Source: Flavobacterium sp. ASW18X (GTDB lineage Bacteria > Bacteroidota > Bacteroidia > Flavobacteriales > Flavobacteriaceae). From it: 64,000 nucleotides of DNA. The notes below the pieces were generated by a model that saw only the letters and a program-made list of their open reading frames with translations, had not been told where the DNA came from and searched no databases. Made by a program: the position numbers and the translations under genes. Below are positions 28,188-38,097 of this stretch, in pieces. The stretch lies in the NCBI RefSeq assembly GCF_005144745.1, contig NZ_SWKK01000008.1, positions 62,001 to 126,000 on the forward strand, in the 5' to 3' direction. Position 1 is the stretch's first letter. Each line of letters begins with the position of its first letter.

Positions 28188-28727
28188 TTATAGACTATTT
28201 GTAAATTCCCTTTTTAAACTTTTTAATTTGCTTGCTACACTTGCATCGTATTGTAAGTCGCCCACACGTAGTACAAAACCACCAACCAAGGCTTCGTCAA
28301 CCTTGTTTTCCAAGGTTACTTTTTTGCCGGTTAAACTAGCTACTTGCGCCAATATTTTATCTTCCAATGCTTTTGTTAAAGGCACGGCAGATGTTACATA
28401 TGCCACATCTTCCCCTTTACGTTGCTCGTATTGGGCTATATATTTTAAAGCAACCTCGTTCAACAAATCCAAACGTTTGTTGGCCATTAAGGTGTCTAAT
28501 AAACCCATGGTTATTTGACCACCATCTTTAAAGATAGCTTTTAAACTAGCTTTTTTGATTTCTGACTTTACGACGGGGCTGGAAAGAACTTGTTTAAGTT
28601 CATTGCTTTCTGCAATAGTAGCAATGATATCTTTCATGTCTTTCTCTACCTTATCAGCGGCCTTTTGCTCCATGGCAAAATCTAGCACCGCCTTGGCGTA
28701 ACGTGTAGCTGCTCTTGAATCGCTCAT
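28188..28727 (-). CDS. atpH: ATP synthase F1 subunit delta
   Basis: This 179-aa peripheral stalk protein binds the top of F1 and the b subunit. The N-terminal [12 protein letters not shown] motif and the C-terminal [22 protein letters not shown] signature (split over about residues 148-169) are diagnostic. It sits between atpF and atpA with 2-bp and 18-bp gaps. Confidence 0.96.
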   Translation of the reverse strand: MSDSRAATRYAKAVLDFAMEQKAADKVEKDMKDIIATIAESNELKQVLSSPVVKSEIKKASLKAIFKDGGQITMGLLDTLMANKRLDLLNEVALKYIAQYEQRKGEDVAYVTSAVPLTKALEDKILAQVASLTGKKVTLENKVDEALVGGFVLRVGDLQYDASVASKLKSLKREFTNSL

Positions 28728-28745
28728 AGGATTCTTTTCTTACTA

Positions 28746-29243
28746 TTAATTTAATTTGATATCACCCAACATGTTTTCTACAAGCTGTAATTGCTTGTCT
28801 TTGCTGGACAATTCTTCTTTGATTACTTTTTCTGCGATATCTACAGAAAGGGTAGCCACTTGTGATTTGATTTCTGCCATAGCCGCTTTCTTTTCGCTTT
28901 CAATTGCAGCTTGTGCTTGAGCAATCATCTTATCACCTTCTACTTGGGCTTGCTCTTTTGCGTCAGAAATCATTTTCTCTTTGATTTCTCTCGCTTCCTT
29001 CAACATAGATTCGCGTTCTGCTCTTGCCTCTTGCAACAATCTATCGTTATCTGCCTGCAAGTTTTGCATTTCTTTACGCGCATTTTCAGCAGCGTCTAAT
29101 GCATCTTGGATTCCTTTTTCCCTTTCATTCAAAGATTGCATTATTGGTTTCCATGCAAATTTTGCTAGCAAGAAAATCAACACCAATAAAATGATGGCTT
29201 GCATTACAAATAAGCCCGGTGAAAAATCGTTTAACAAATCCAT
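28746..29243 (-). CDS. atpF: ATP synthase F0 subunit b
   Basis: This 165-aa subunit has an N-terminal membrane helix (about residues 10-30) and a long charged coiled coil (about 35-140). The WKPIMQSLNEREKGI segment is the family hallmark. It anchors F1 to the a subunit. A 9-bp-stem hairpin separates it from atpE upstream. Confidence 0.96.
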   Translation of the reverse strand: MDLLNDFSPGLFVMQAIILLVLIFLLAKFAWKPIMQSLNEREKGIQDALDAAENARKEMQNLQADNDRLLQEARAERESMLKEAREIKEKMISDAKEQAQVEGDKMIAQAQAAIESEKKAAMAEIKSQVATLSVDIAEKVIKEELSSKDKQLQLVENMLGDIKLN

Positions 29244-29295
29244 TTTAAAATACTTTTATCAATTATTATTTAATCGTAAATGTTTTAAAAACACC

Positions 29296-29318
29296 TCCTG
29301 CAACCAACCGTTGCAGGA
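29296..29318. promoter_or_regulatory. Intercistronic hairpin between atpE and atpF
   Basis: TCCTGCAAC (29296-29304) pairs perfectly with GTTGCAGGA (29310-29318) around a 5-base loop. It lies in the 91-bp atpE-atpF gap, just after the atpE stop in the direction of transcription, and has no U-run. It could act as a processing or 3'-stabilising element that raises c-subunit expression, or as an attenuator. Confidence 0.55.
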
Positions 29319-29334
29319 TGGATGTTCTTTGTAA

Positions 29335-29544
<210 letters not shown>

Positions 29545-29560
29545 TTAAACAATAATAATT

Positions 29561-30742
29561 CTAAACAAAATTCTCTCTAACGTCTTCCACATCAGAAACC
29601 TCATGGCCATGTGCATCGTGCTCATGTTCATGGTCATGCTCCGCAACCGCCATTCCGATAAATAAGGCAGAAAGCATTGTAAAGATAAACGCCTGTAAAA
29701 ACGCCACCAACAATTCTATTACCGTGATGAACAAGGTTAACACAAAAGAGATTCCCGTAGAGCCTACAGCTCCAAAAGAAGATTTAAGCAATATCATTAA
29801 CGCAATTAAGCTCATTACCACAAAGTGGCCTGCAGTAATATTGGCAAACAAACGAATCATCAAAGAGAATGGTTTTGTTAACATTCCCAAGATTTCAATT
29901 GGCATTAAAATAATTTTCATGGGTACCGGTACGCCTGGCATCCAGAATATATGTTTCCAATAATCTTTGTTTGCACTAAATTGAACAATCAAAAATGTAA
30001 ATAAGGCTAAACAAAAGGTTACAGCAATATTACCGGTAACATTAAAACCAAGCGGCGTCATCCCCAATAGGTTCAATACCCATATAAAGAAAAATACCGT
30101 TAACAAGAAAGGCATAAAGCGTTGGTATTTATCCTCCCCAATATTTGGTCTTGCAATTTCATCTCTCACATATAAAACAAGAGGCTCCAAAACACGACCA
30201 AAACCAGTTGGCACACTTTTATTTTTGTATTGCTTAGCCAAAGAAGCGAAAGCCCACACCAATAATAAACCCGCTAACAACATACCAAAAACACCTTTAG
30301 TGATGGAAAAATCTAACACTTTATGCGCATTGGTAGGGTGGTGCGCTTCATCAAAAGCAACCTTATTAACCCCGTTATCTAATTCGTATATTTTTTCGTG
30401 AATCTTTACAAATCTAGACCCTCCTTTTTCTACAATCACGTTTCCTGCATCATCATGATGAAAAGCAGAAGACATGAACGTTTGCAATCCATTACTAGAC
30501 CAAACAATTACAGGCAACGGAAAACCAATGTGCTTACGTTCGCCGTGAGAATCAGTGTAGGAAAATAAGTGAAAATCGTGCGCATCTTTAAGGTGATGCT
30601 GAATATACTCGTTAACCTCTTCTTTTGTGTTTACTTCACCGCCATCAGTACTAGCGTGTTCCTTATCAGAATAAGCGAATAATTGGATAGAAAATAATAG
30701 TGCAAAAAGCAAACTAGTAATACCTAGATTTTTCTTCATCAT
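29561..30742 (-). CDS. atpB: ATP synthase F0 subunit a
   Basis: This 393-aa membrane subunit forms the proton half-channels. The start is placed at MMKKNLG because a signal-like hydrophobic segment (about residues 7-22) follows it; an earlier in-frame TTG is less likely. A long extracytoplasmic His-rich N-terminal domain (about 25-150) precedes the five-helix core, a Bacteroidota feature. The essential Arg lies in LMIRLFANITAGH. The C-terminus is His/Glu-rich (EHDHEHEHDAHGHE), which may bind metal. Confidence 0.95.
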   Translation of the reverse strand: MMKKNLGITSLLFALLFSIQLFAYSDKEHASTDGGEVNTKEEVNEYIQHHLKDAHDFHLFSYTDSHGERKHIGFPLPVIVWSSNGLQTFMSSAFHHDDAGNVIVEKGGSRFVKIHEKIYELDNGVNKVAFDEAHHPTNAHKVLDFSITKGVFGMLLAGLLLVWAFASLAKQYKNKSVPTGFGRVLEPLVLYVRDEIARPNIGEDKYQRFMPFLLTVFFFIWVLNLLGMTPLGFNVTGNIAVTFCLALFTFLIVQFSANKDYWKHIFWMPGVPVPMKIILMPIEILGMLTKPFSLMIRLFANITAGHFVVMSLIALMILLKSSFGAVGSTGISFVLTLFITVIELLVAFLQAFIFTMLSALFIGMAVAEHDHEHEHDAHGHEVSDVEDVRENFV

Positions 30743-30815
30743 GATAAATTTCAAAAATGAGGCTCGTCAAAATTTTGCGCAAAAGTAATACATCTTGCTG
30801 TAATCCAAACCATTT

Positions 30816-31217
30816 TCATCGAATATTGTTTGATGTATCTATTTTCATCAAGATTTTAGCGATGAAATACACCTCTACAAACAATGAAATAAAGAATGGT
30901 ATTAATAGCGAAAGCAATTCTGACTTAGGTGTTTCCTCTTCTGCAAAGAGTGGTTCTTTGAATAATAAAACAAACAAACCCATTTTTATAAATAGTGCAG
31001 CCAGATAGGCAATACCAAGAGAATTGACTAGACTTTTTACCGTGGATAAAGCTTGGATACCTACCACTAATAAGGCAGAACATATAAAATGAAAAAAATA
31101 GGTTCTTGAAAGAAAGTCTAGAAATGGACCCTCTTCTAAAAAAAACTTGGTGTGGATACCATACGCTACAGCACCTACACCAAGAATTACGAATAAACTT
31201 TTTATACTATGTTTCAA
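30816..31217 (-). CDS. DUF6168 family membrane protein
   Basis: This 133-aa protein has four predicted membrane helices (about 8-25, 40-60, 66-88, 103-125). It occupies the position where other bacteria have atpI, between the atpZ-like gene and atpB, and is part of the same transcript. I recall it as DUF6168 in Flavobacteria. Assistance in ATP synthase assembly or ion supply is an inference from location. Confidence 0.75.
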   Translation of the reverse strand: MKHSIKSLFVILGVGAVAYGIHTKFFLEEGPFLDFLSRTYFFHFICSALLVVGIQALSTVKSLVNSLGIAYLAALFIKMGLFVLLFKEPLFAEEETPKSELLSLLIPFFISLFVEVYFIAKILMKIDTSNNIR

Positions 31218-31223
31218 AGTAGA

Positions 31224-31451
31224 CTATTTACCCATGGATATTGCTTTTTTAATTACAAGCCCCATGGCCATAAAAACAGCCAACAAAGTTATGATTTCTT
31301 CCCAATACGCAGTATTGAATTTACCATCTACCCATTCTCCAAAAAGATTACCTAGGTAAATAGTAGCCCCCATTTGAATGGCGACACCAGAAAAACTGGC
31401 TATATTTTTTAATAGCTGTTGTTTTTCGTTAGGACGCTTTTGCGGGTTCAT
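31224..31451 (-). CDS. AtpZ/AtpI family protein
   Basis: This 75-aa protein starts at MNPQKRPNEK, with two membrane helices (about 22-42 and 52-70). The short ATP synthase-associated AtpZ/AtpI family aids c-ring assembly or forms a Mg/Ca channel with AtpI. The frame is open 30 bp further upstream, but the Met chosen matches the family. It overlaps the bactofilin gene by 23 bp, so it is translated in the same unit. Confidence 0.85.
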   Translation of the reverse strand: MNPQKRPNEKQQLLKNIASFSGVAIQMGATIYLGNLFGEWVDGKFNTAYWEEIITLLAVFMAMGLVIKKAISMGK

Positions 31452-31860
31452 TCTGTCTTTGCCCCTGTGGTTTAGGAGCATTCATGTTAACCTTACCCAT
31501 AGTACACGTAGCATTAAATGTTGCTCCCGGTTCTACCGCTAGTTTTGCAACATTTACTGTGCCTTCTATTTTAGCATCACTTTTTAAAGATAATAGCTCC
31601 GATACATAAAGTTCCCCATTAAAGTTTCCTTCTATATCTGCGTTTACACACTCCACTTTACCTTTTATTAGGCCACCTCTACCAATAACTACCTTACCAG
31701 AAGTTTTTACATTACCTTCTAGCTTGCCATCTATTCTAAAGTCGGCCTCAGAGGTAATATCTCCTTTAATTACAGTGTTCTTTTCAATTCTGTTGGGTTG
31801 ACCACCACCAAAGCCCTCATTTGGGCGTGGCTTTTTATTGTCTGAAAACATTTTACTCAC
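31429..31860 (-). CDS. Bactofilin (polymer-forming cytoskeletal protein)
   Basis: This 143-aa protein has the bactofilin right-handed beta-helix core in residues 25-115 (IEKNTVIKGDITSEADFRIDG, GKVVIGRGGLIKGKV and following strands), flanked by short disordered Pro/Asn/Gln-rich tails. Bactofilins self-assemble without nucleotides and scaffold cell-wall or surface machinery. Its start overlaps the sprE stop by 4 bp (ATGA), so its synthesis is coupled to that of a gliding/T9SS component. Confidence 0.92.
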   Translation of the reverse strand: MSKMFSDNKKPRPNEGFGGGQPNRIEKNTVIKGDITSEADFRIDGKLEGNVKTSGKVVIGRGGLIKGKVECVNADIEGNFNGELYVSELLSLKSDAKIEGTVNVAKLAVEPGATFNATCTMGKVNMNAPKPQGQRQNEPAKAS

Positions 31861-34406
31861 GGTTTTGGGGTTAAAATTTGAGATTTATAAGCTTCTAAAT
31901 TCTTATGAACTAGTATGGTTTGGTAGTTCTTTGATAAAATTACGAAATTCTTATCCGTAATTCTGTAATCCTTATTGTTTTTTATAAGTTCTGCAAAACC
32001 TAAAGCAAAATCTTTGCTTTTAAAGCCGTGCACTACCACAAATTGGTCTTCCAGGTTATAAATGTCTTTGGATATTTTATTCTTATACTTTAGTTCTTCT
32101 ATCGCTTTTACTAAACGCTCTTTTAAGGCCAATGCTGCAGTATTATTCGCATTTTTAAACGGAAAAACCACTTTCCAGTTACCAGAACCTTTGGAGCCTG
32201 TCTCTGGACTAAATTCTTTGCTTTCTAATTTAGGAAGTTGCTCTGCAACTATACGCTCCGCTTTTTTACCTTCTGGATTATTAGGATAGGTCAAGGCTAC
32301 ATAATTTAGCGCCTCTTTAAATGCCTCATAACCCTGTAAACGCCCAATGGCATTCGCTTTCAACAACTCAAATTTAGGAACTATGGGGTCTCCTGTAAAT
32401 CTATTAATTAATTCTTGAGATGCCGTGATAACCTCTAAAAACTGTTGCTCTTCGTACTTTTTAAAAAGCGCAGCATATTTGGCATCTGGACTATCTGCGT
32501 TGGCATCTAAAACCGCTTGAGGATTTAAAAGAATTTCTGCGTATCTACTACCTGCATGGTTCTTGATAATATCTTGTTTCATGGTTGTAGCTAAAGCGCT
32601 ACCTTCTTCCTCATAAATCTTATATAAATTGTATTTAGAAGGCAAAATCAATCGTTCTTCTGGATTTTCTTGAAGCACCCGCTCCAATTTACCTGCAGCT
32701 AATAAATTCTCTTTAAACTTTTCTTTGTAAATAAGTCCTAATTGGTAGTTGGCAAAATTACGCTCCGCTACCAAGCTGTCTATGATTTTAGTGTCCGTTG
32801 GTACTTGATTTAGATAGTATTCCAAAGAGAACTTTTCATTAGCTGGCACTAATTTTTGGTCATCTGCTGCAACCGGTTCCCCAGTAGCTTCTGATATAGC
32901 CACTTTACTTTTATTACTCCAACGCCAATCGTCTTCCAAGGTCCTATCTCCCCATTGGGTTCTAAAAGCTGTTGCTCCTTTACCTAAGCTCACCACATTG
33001 TAAAAGTAAAATTTGCCCTGATTTGCCTTACCACCGCTTGTTTGTGCAAATTGTGCAAAACCGGCATTGGCGCGCTTTTCTTTTTCTTTTTCTAAGGCTT
33101 CCTCTTTCGCTTTTAATTCGGCAATATAATCTTCAAAATAGGCCTTCCGTTCTGTCTCTGGCATATCATAAATAGTGATAACACTATCTGCATGCTGCAC
33201 TATATCTTCATAAGCTATGACATCTTCTAGGTTATCAAACTTCTTTTTAATTGCTCGGTACTTTTTGGTGTTTTCTTTAAGGTTTTGCAAAACACTATCG
33301 TAATATGCACCTGCATTTTTATAGGCATTCTGGTCAAAATTATAAGCCGCTAAGGTTTCATAATTTAAAGCATTCAATTTTTGATCTTGCTGTGTAGCTT
33401 TAATGGATTTGTTGTAGTACGCTATAGCCAAGCTATCATTGCCTTTTTGTAAGTGAAATTCTGCTACCTGACGGTAAATTTTATCTAAAAAGGGTCTGTT
33501 TTCTCTATTTTCTTCTAGGTCTGTTAGATACTCATGCAAAAACTCCTCATTCTCTGGTTTAAGTTCAAGATTTTGAATCTTTTGTAAATGTGCATTGATC
33601 ATATACACTCTAGGGCTTTTTCGGTTCAAAGCTATCACCTTATCAAAAGCATAATTAGCGCTATCCTTATAGCCTAATGTATTATATAATTGTCCTATAA
33701 TGTATAAATACCTTCCTTTTTCTTCCTTCTTTTTAGTGTAAGCTTGTGCTATCTTTAGTTTCTGAATAGCGGTATCTTTTACCCCAATTTCTAAAAAAGA
33801 TTGTGCCAAAACTGCATTTGCATCTGCATATTCTTGATCTTTTAGCTGTTCAAATTTTTGAAGTCTTTTTAAATTTTTTATCGCCAACTCTGGATTGCCT
33901 AAACGCATATTCGTTTTTTCTCTCCATATTGTGGCTTCATTCAGTTTATCGCTTGCTTCGTATTTTTTAAGAATATAGTTGAAGGATTCCAAAGCTGGAA
34001 TGTAGCGTTGGTCAAAATACCTAGCCTTACCCAACAATAAAAAAGCTTCGTCTGTTTGGGGATTACGCTCAATATCCTTTATATCCATACTATGCTTCTG
34101 TATGGCCTTTGTTGCCTTTTCTTCTGCACGAATAAAGTTTGGGTTATTGTTTTCTGAGTCTAATTTAATCTCATCAGTTACCGCAAGACGTTCTACGGGT
34201 AAAATGTCCCAAAAATCATCTCGGTAAGACGCATTTAATTCTTCTCTACCTTCTTCAAAGGCGATGTTACCATTGTACAACGTGTTGTACTTGGTATTTA
34301 AAGCGTGCCAATTTCTATTGATAAAGGCATCTTTTTTAGTAGAACAACCCAAAGAAAACAAAAGGGCGGTTGCAACAATGTATTTTGTGTTAATTTGAAG
34401 CTTCAA
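31857..34406 (-). CDS. sprE: Gliding motility/type IX secretion TPR lipoprotein SprE (PorW)
   Basis: This 849-aa lipoprotein (signal ending SLGC, Cys21) carries the STKKDAFINRNWHALNTKYN opening and many TPR-like helical repeats over about residues 110-420 and 560-700. It matches SprE/PorW, a periplasmic component needed for type IX protein secretion and gliding. Near residue 430 is a charged coiled coil (AELKAKEEALEKEKEKR). It is the first gene of a unit leading through bactofilin into the ATP synthase genes. Confidence 0.88.
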   Translation of the reverse strand: MKLQINTKYIVATALLFSLGCSTKKDAFINRNWHALNTKYNTLYNGNIAFEEGREELNASYRDDFWDILPVERLAVTDEIKLDSENNNPNFIRAEEKATKAIQKHSMDIKDIERNPQTDEAFLLLGKARYFDQRYIPALESFNYILKKYEASDKLNEATIWREKTNMRLGNPELAIKNLKRLQKFEQLKDQEYADANAVLAQSFLEIGVKDTAIQKLKIAQAYTKKKEEKGRYLYIIGQLYNTLGYKDSANYAFDKVIALNRKSPRVYMINAHLQKIQNLELKPENEEFLHEYLTDLEENRENRPFLDKIYRQVAEFHLQKGNDSLAIAYYNKSIKATQQDQKLNALNYETLAAYNFDQNAYKNAGAYYDSVLQNLKENTKKYRAIKKKFDNLEDVIAYEDIVQHADSVITIYDMPETERKAYFEDYIAELKAKEEALEKEKEKRANAGFAQFAQTSGGKANQGKFYFYNVVSLGKGATAFRTQWGDRTLEDDWRWSNKSKVAISEATGEPVAADDQKLVPANEKFSLEYYLNQVPTDTKIIDSLVAERNFANYQLGLIYKEKFKENLLAAGKLERVLQENPEERLILPSKYNLYKIYEEEGSALATTMKQDIIKNHAGSRYAEILLNPQAVLDANADSPDAKYAALFKKYEEQQFLEVITASQELINRFTGDPIVPKFELLKANAIGRLQGYEAFKEALNYVALTYPNNPEGKKAERIVAEQLPKLESKEFSPETGSKGSGNWKVVFPFKNANNTAALALKERLVKAIEELKYKNKISKDIYNLEDQFVVVHGFKSKDFALGFAELIKNNKDYRITDKNFVILSKNYQTILVHKNLEAYKSQILTPKP

Positions 34407-34479
34407 AGTATTGATCTTTCCTACCTATGCATAACTAAAAAAATAGCTGTTTAGTATAGGATTCATCGATAAAATGCAA

Positions 34480-35187
34480 CTATACCAATTCTTCTCCCGC
34501 AAAAAACTGTTCCAATTCTTTTAAAGTAGCTTCTGATGTTATGATGTCTTTCACCAATTCACCTTTATTCAGCACCACAATACGCTCGCAAACTTCGGTT
34601 ACATGGATAAGGTCATGACTAGAAACTAATACTGTTACCCCTGCTTTGGCAGCCAAATCTTTAATTATGCTTTTTAAGCGAATTTGTGTAGTAGGATCCA
34701 AATTTGCAAAGGGCTCATCAAGAATTATAACTTCTGGATTCCCTATAAAACTTGCCACAATACCCACTTTTTTCTGGTTTCCTTTAGATAAGTCGCGCAG
34801 ATACTTTTTCTGACCCAAAATCTCCCCATGAAAAAAATCTTGAAACTGTGCTAATAACGCATTAACATCTGCACGGTTTTGCCCCCTTAACTCGCCAATA
34901 AAGTAAAAATACTCCTCCGGAGTTAGGTAACCGATTAAGAAGGTTTCATCTATAAAAGCAGCGGTAAAAGGTTTCCAAGCTTCGCTTTGGTCTACACGTA
35001 CCCCATTATTTTCTATATGCCCTGTGGTGGGTTGTATTAAATCTAGCAGCAAACTAAACAGCGTGGTTTTACCCGCTCCATTGTTGCCAACCAAACCTAT
35101 ACTTTGGCCTTTTTCTATGGTTAATTCAGGTATATTTAAAACGGTTTGCTCACCGTAGGTCTTGCTTAAATCTTTGGCTTGTATCAT
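34480..35187 (-). CDS. ABC transporter ATP-binding protein
   Basis: This 235-aa ATPase has Walker A GNNGAGKTT (about residues 34-42), a signature motif in variant form (LRDLSKGNQKKVG), Walker B VIILDEPFANLD and the switch His (SSHD). It pairs with the DUF5687 membrane protein encoded 26 bp upstream to form an exporter or a resistance-type transporter. The substrate is unknown. It is the last gene of the PadR-controlled group. Confidence 0.92.
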   Translation of the reverse strand: MIQAKDLSKTYGEQTVLNIPELTIEKGQSIGLVGNNGAGKTTLFSLLLDLIQPTTGHIENNGVRVDQSEAWKPFTAAFIDETFLIGYLTPEEYFYFIGELRGQNRADVNALLAQFQDFFHGEILGQKKYLRDLSKGNQKKVGIVASFIGNPEVIILDEPFANLDPTTQIRLKSIIKDLAAKAGVTVLVSSHDLIHVTEVCERIVVLNKGELVKDIITSEATLKELEQFFAGEELV

Positions 35188-35213
35188 TATAGTTATGGAT
35201 TGATGGTTATTAT

Positions 35214-36686
35214 TTATGATTTTTGTTTGTAGGCCTGTAGGGTTTTATACTTTTCTTTCTTATAGATTTCTTCTATCTTATTAAACACTTTGTTTTTAAA
35301 AATGAATCCACAAAGTCCTACTAATGCGACTAGAACATAGCCCCCTATTTCGCTAATTAAAAAATGACCTAAAGCGTAAATAATAATAGGCAATAAAAGT
35401 TTAGGTAAACTCAGTAATAAGGTTTTACCGTTAAAAGCTTGTTTATCCCCAAAAGCTTTTTTGTTGCTCGTTAAATCTACTGGCATTTTAATATAAGCGC
35501 CACCCCAAAGTACAAGATGACTATTGATACCAAGGTTATATATACCCCCTACCAAACACGCAGCATAAGCTTGCCAACCAAAGTACAAATACGGAGTTGC
35601 CAGAATTGTGGAGATTACCGTTGCCATTAACACCAAGTACCATTTGGAATCTAAATACTCCCTGTATTTTATATTCTGACTCATCATTAGGGGATAGTAG
35701 CTGCTATCCCAACTGGGTACAAACTGACCAAATGTGAAAAGAAAACCCCCAGTAACAAAAATACCTGCAAAAATCTTCATAAATGAGTTGTCGTAAGCTT
35801 CTATACCTCCTGTAAAAAACAAAAGGCCATAAAACAAGAACAAAACGCTCATCAGTACAGCGGTACGTGACCGTTTATTTCGTTTAATCAAGCGAATATC
35901 GTTCTTTAAGAAAGTGCCCAGAGCGCCATATCGGTTAAGCCAGTCCATTTCCTCTGTTTTTGCTTCAGCAGTTTTCTTAGCCAATCCAGCATCTAAATAC
36001 ATTCGGTTCAAAAAATGGTTGTGTGCTCCAAAATACAGTCCAATAGTTAACAACCAAGGTACAATTGCTGTCCACGGCACATCATAGAAAACATCAAAAA
36101 TGGGCTGTGTATAACTAGTAACATCAAACAAACTATAGTATTGGGATACACCCAACAATACAAATACAGCAACAATACTATAGAAAACTACGTCTTTACT
36201 ATTTACAAGTACATTTAAAAAGTTGGCCGCATAGATTAGTGCCATTGCAGCCAAATGCCAACCTATTACTCCAATGGCGGTGTAATCTTTTATTAAAAGA
36301 ATTATACTAAAAGGTATAAAGAAAAAAGCATGTGTCCAATTAAAGAAAGAACTTGCTGTTTGCCCCAATATAAAGTGTACTATTTTGGACTTTTTTATAG
36401 GTTGATACAGTAAGGGTTTTATGTTGGCTACAGGCATTTTTTGTAGCATGTAACGGAACATAAAATCGAATGCCAAATAGTAAACAAGAAACTTATTGAC
36501 CACTCTAAGTGGGTCTCCCCAACCCTGTTTTTCTATTAAAAAAAAGGCGCCTACCCCAAAACCCAGAAGATATATCGCGACAAAAAAAGCGCCAATACCC
36601 ATGAATATTTTAATCCATAATTCGGTTTTAAAAGAAGCTTTTCTAAAAAAAGATTTCCATTGAAGGTTTAGTAAACGTTTAAACAT
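35214..36686 (-). CDS. DUF5687 family membrane protein (ABC permease-like)
   Basis: This 490-aa integral membrane protein has about 10-12 helices and begins with a basic amphipathic segment (FKRLLNLQWKSFFRK). I recall the family as DUF5687, found beside ATPases as the permease half. The immediate downstream ATPase gene supports that. A cytoplasmic loop near residues 245-275 (KRNKRSRTAV) could contact the ATPase. What is moved is not known. Confidence 0.82.
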   Translation of the reverse strand: MFKRLLNLQWKSFFRKASFKTELWIKIFMGIGAFFVAIYLLGFGVGAFFLIEKQGWGDPLRVVNKFLVYYLAFDFMFRYMLQKMPVANIKPLLYQPIKKSKIVHFILGQTASSFFNWTHAFFFIPFSIILLIKDYTAIGVIGWHLAAMALIYAANFLNVLVNSKDVVFYSIVAVFVLLGVSQYYSLFDVTSYTQPIFDVFYDVPWTAIVPWLLTIGLYFGAHNHFLNRMYLDAGLAKKTAEAKTEEMDWLNRYGALGTFLKNDIRLIKRNKRSRTAVLMSVLFLFYGLLFFTGGIEAYDNSFMKIFAGIFVTGGFLFTFGQFVPSWDSSYYPLMMSQNIKYREYLDSKWYLVLMATVISTILATPYLYFGWQAYAACLVGGIYNLGINSHLVLWGGAYIKMPVDLTSNKKAFGDKQAFNGKTLLLSLPKLLLPIIIYALGHFLISEIGGYVLVALVGLCGFIFKNKVFNKIEEIYKKEKYKTLQAYKQKS

Positions 36687-36739
36687 GGTTGGTGGTGTTG
36701 TTTGGTTCTATGAGTAGGTAATTTACATTAATTGTTACA

Positions 36740-37441
36740 TTAGTATACCAGTTTGTATTCTGGATACACTTCGGCCAATAATTCTTCTGCCTTAGCAGGT
36801 ATTATGTATGCACTTAAGATATAAAGCAGTACAGAAACAACTACTAATGCGGACCATAACAGCAATCCCCAATTGGTGTCTAATAATCCAAGTGAATTAT
36901 TAAAATTTAGCAAATGAATGGGCAACAAAATTACTTGTAAGTATGCTCCTAAATTAAATATCAATTCTTCTAGCAACCATTTTTCAGGTTTATGATTTAG
37001 CTGTTTTTTTAAATGGAATGTTCGGATTAGTGCAACACTGGCCAATACCATAAAAAGACCTACTAAAATTTCAAACTTAATGGCATTTAGAATCTCTGAC
37101 CCTAATACGATATAGAGCAAAAAAATTGCTCCCATTACCAAAATAATATTGGGAATTGAAAACCATTCATTAGTGTAGCGCCAAAGTAGCCGTCTATATT
37201 TTTTATTCATAGCGGTGGTTTTCTTTTCTACCACCTCCATAAAGCCAAACACTCCAAATTTTTTAAATTCTATCTCCAAACACTGCTCAAAAGAACGTTC
37301 TGGATAACCGTTCCATTGCGCTTCTATGCCCTGAGCCAAATGGTCTACCAATTCTATTTGTACATCCAAATGTTCTACATAATGTGAACGCACGAAGCTG
37401 TGTAGCGTTTCTATTTGTTCTTGTGTCAAAGTTTTTTTCAT
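36740..37441 (-). CDS. Membrane protein of unknown function, paralogue of the next gene upstream
   Basis: This 233-aa protein has a soluble N-terminal helix bundle (about residues 1-85) with VEHLDVQIELVDHLAQGIE, then four to five membrane helices. The N-terminal motif recurs in the protein encoded immediately upstream (VHQDVKLEVFDHMISGIE), so the pair arose by duplication. The start overlaps the upstream stop by 4 bp (ATGA). I do not recognise a named family. Its place between a PadR regulator and an ABC pair resembles bacterial PadR-linked membrane-protein modules. Confidence 0.75.
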   Translation of the reverse strand: MKKTLTQEQIETLHSFVRSHYVEHLDVQIELVDHLAQGIEAQWNGYPERSFEQCLEIEFKKFGVFGFMEVVEKKTTAMNKKYRRLLWRYTNEWFSIPNIILVMGAIFLLYIVLGSEILNAIKFEILVGLFMVLASVALIRTFHLKKQLNHKPEKWLLEELIFNLGAYLQVILLPIHLLNFNNSLGLLDTNWGLLLWSALVVVSVLLYILSAYIIPAKAEELLAEVYPEYKLVY

Positions 37442-38097
37442 TCCACTCTTAGCTTTTCAACTGTTCTTAGATGGTTTAGTGCAAATTGGAAGAGAAACCT
37501 TGAAAATACGATAGCATAAGAATGGAAAATCAAGCCAACATAACTCAAATGTTCTCCTTTAAAAATCCCAATAATGTTAGAAACTAATGGATTATACAAC
37601 AGATAAGCAAATGCCATGCCTACACAATTTATCTTGAACAAAAACTGAAAACTAGATTTTTGCTTAGTTTTTAAAATCTGAAAATGATAAAAGACCAAAC
37701 CAAATAAAATTGAAAATTCTATAATACCGATAACTATTTCAAGAAGTTGTGAACCTTTGGTATTTAATATAAAAAAGAACAACACTACAGGAATACAATA
37801 TAATAGACTTAATAAATAGGCCTTTTTTATTGTTTTGACTGTTTTGCTAATTACCAATTTTGGTGCTGTCCACGCCAAACCAATCCAATATGAATGGGAT
37901 AGTTTTAAATCGTCTTTCCAATTCATCTTTTCTTCTTCTAAAGCATTTTTAAAAGATATTTTACGATTTCTCATTTTATCCTCAATTCCAGAAATCATGT
38001 GATCAAATACTTCTAATTTTACATCTTGATGTACCAGGCCAACCCTTTCTAAATAGTTGTTAACGGTTTTTATTTGTTCTGCTGTCATTGTTATCAT
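37438..38097 (-). CDS. Membrane protein of unknown function, downstream of padR-type gene
   Basis: This protein is 219 aa from the ATG at 38097, chosen because that ATG overlaps the PadR stop as ATGA. The N-terminal soluble region (about 1-75) contains EVFDHMISGIEDKMRNRK, followed by four membrane helices. It is related to the next gene product. I do not recognise a named family; a sensor or accessory role for the ABC transporter is conceivable. Confidence 0.72.
   Translation of the reverse strand: MITMTAEQIKTVNNYLERVGLVHQDVKLEVFDHMISGIEDKMRNRKISFKNALEEEKMNWKDDLKLSHSYWIGLAWTAPKLVISKTVKTIKKAYLLSLLYCIPVVLFFFILNTKGSQLLEIVIGIIEFSILFGLVFYHFQILKTKQKSSFQFLFKINCVGMAFAYLLYNPLVSNIIGIFKGEHLSYVGLIFHSYAIVFSRFLFQFALNHLRTVEKLRVE

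Noticed and set aside
29561-29640. His-rich end of AtpB as a separate metal-binding gene
   Set aside because: It is continuous with the AtpB frame and has no own start; the His/Glu-rich tail is simply the C-terminus.
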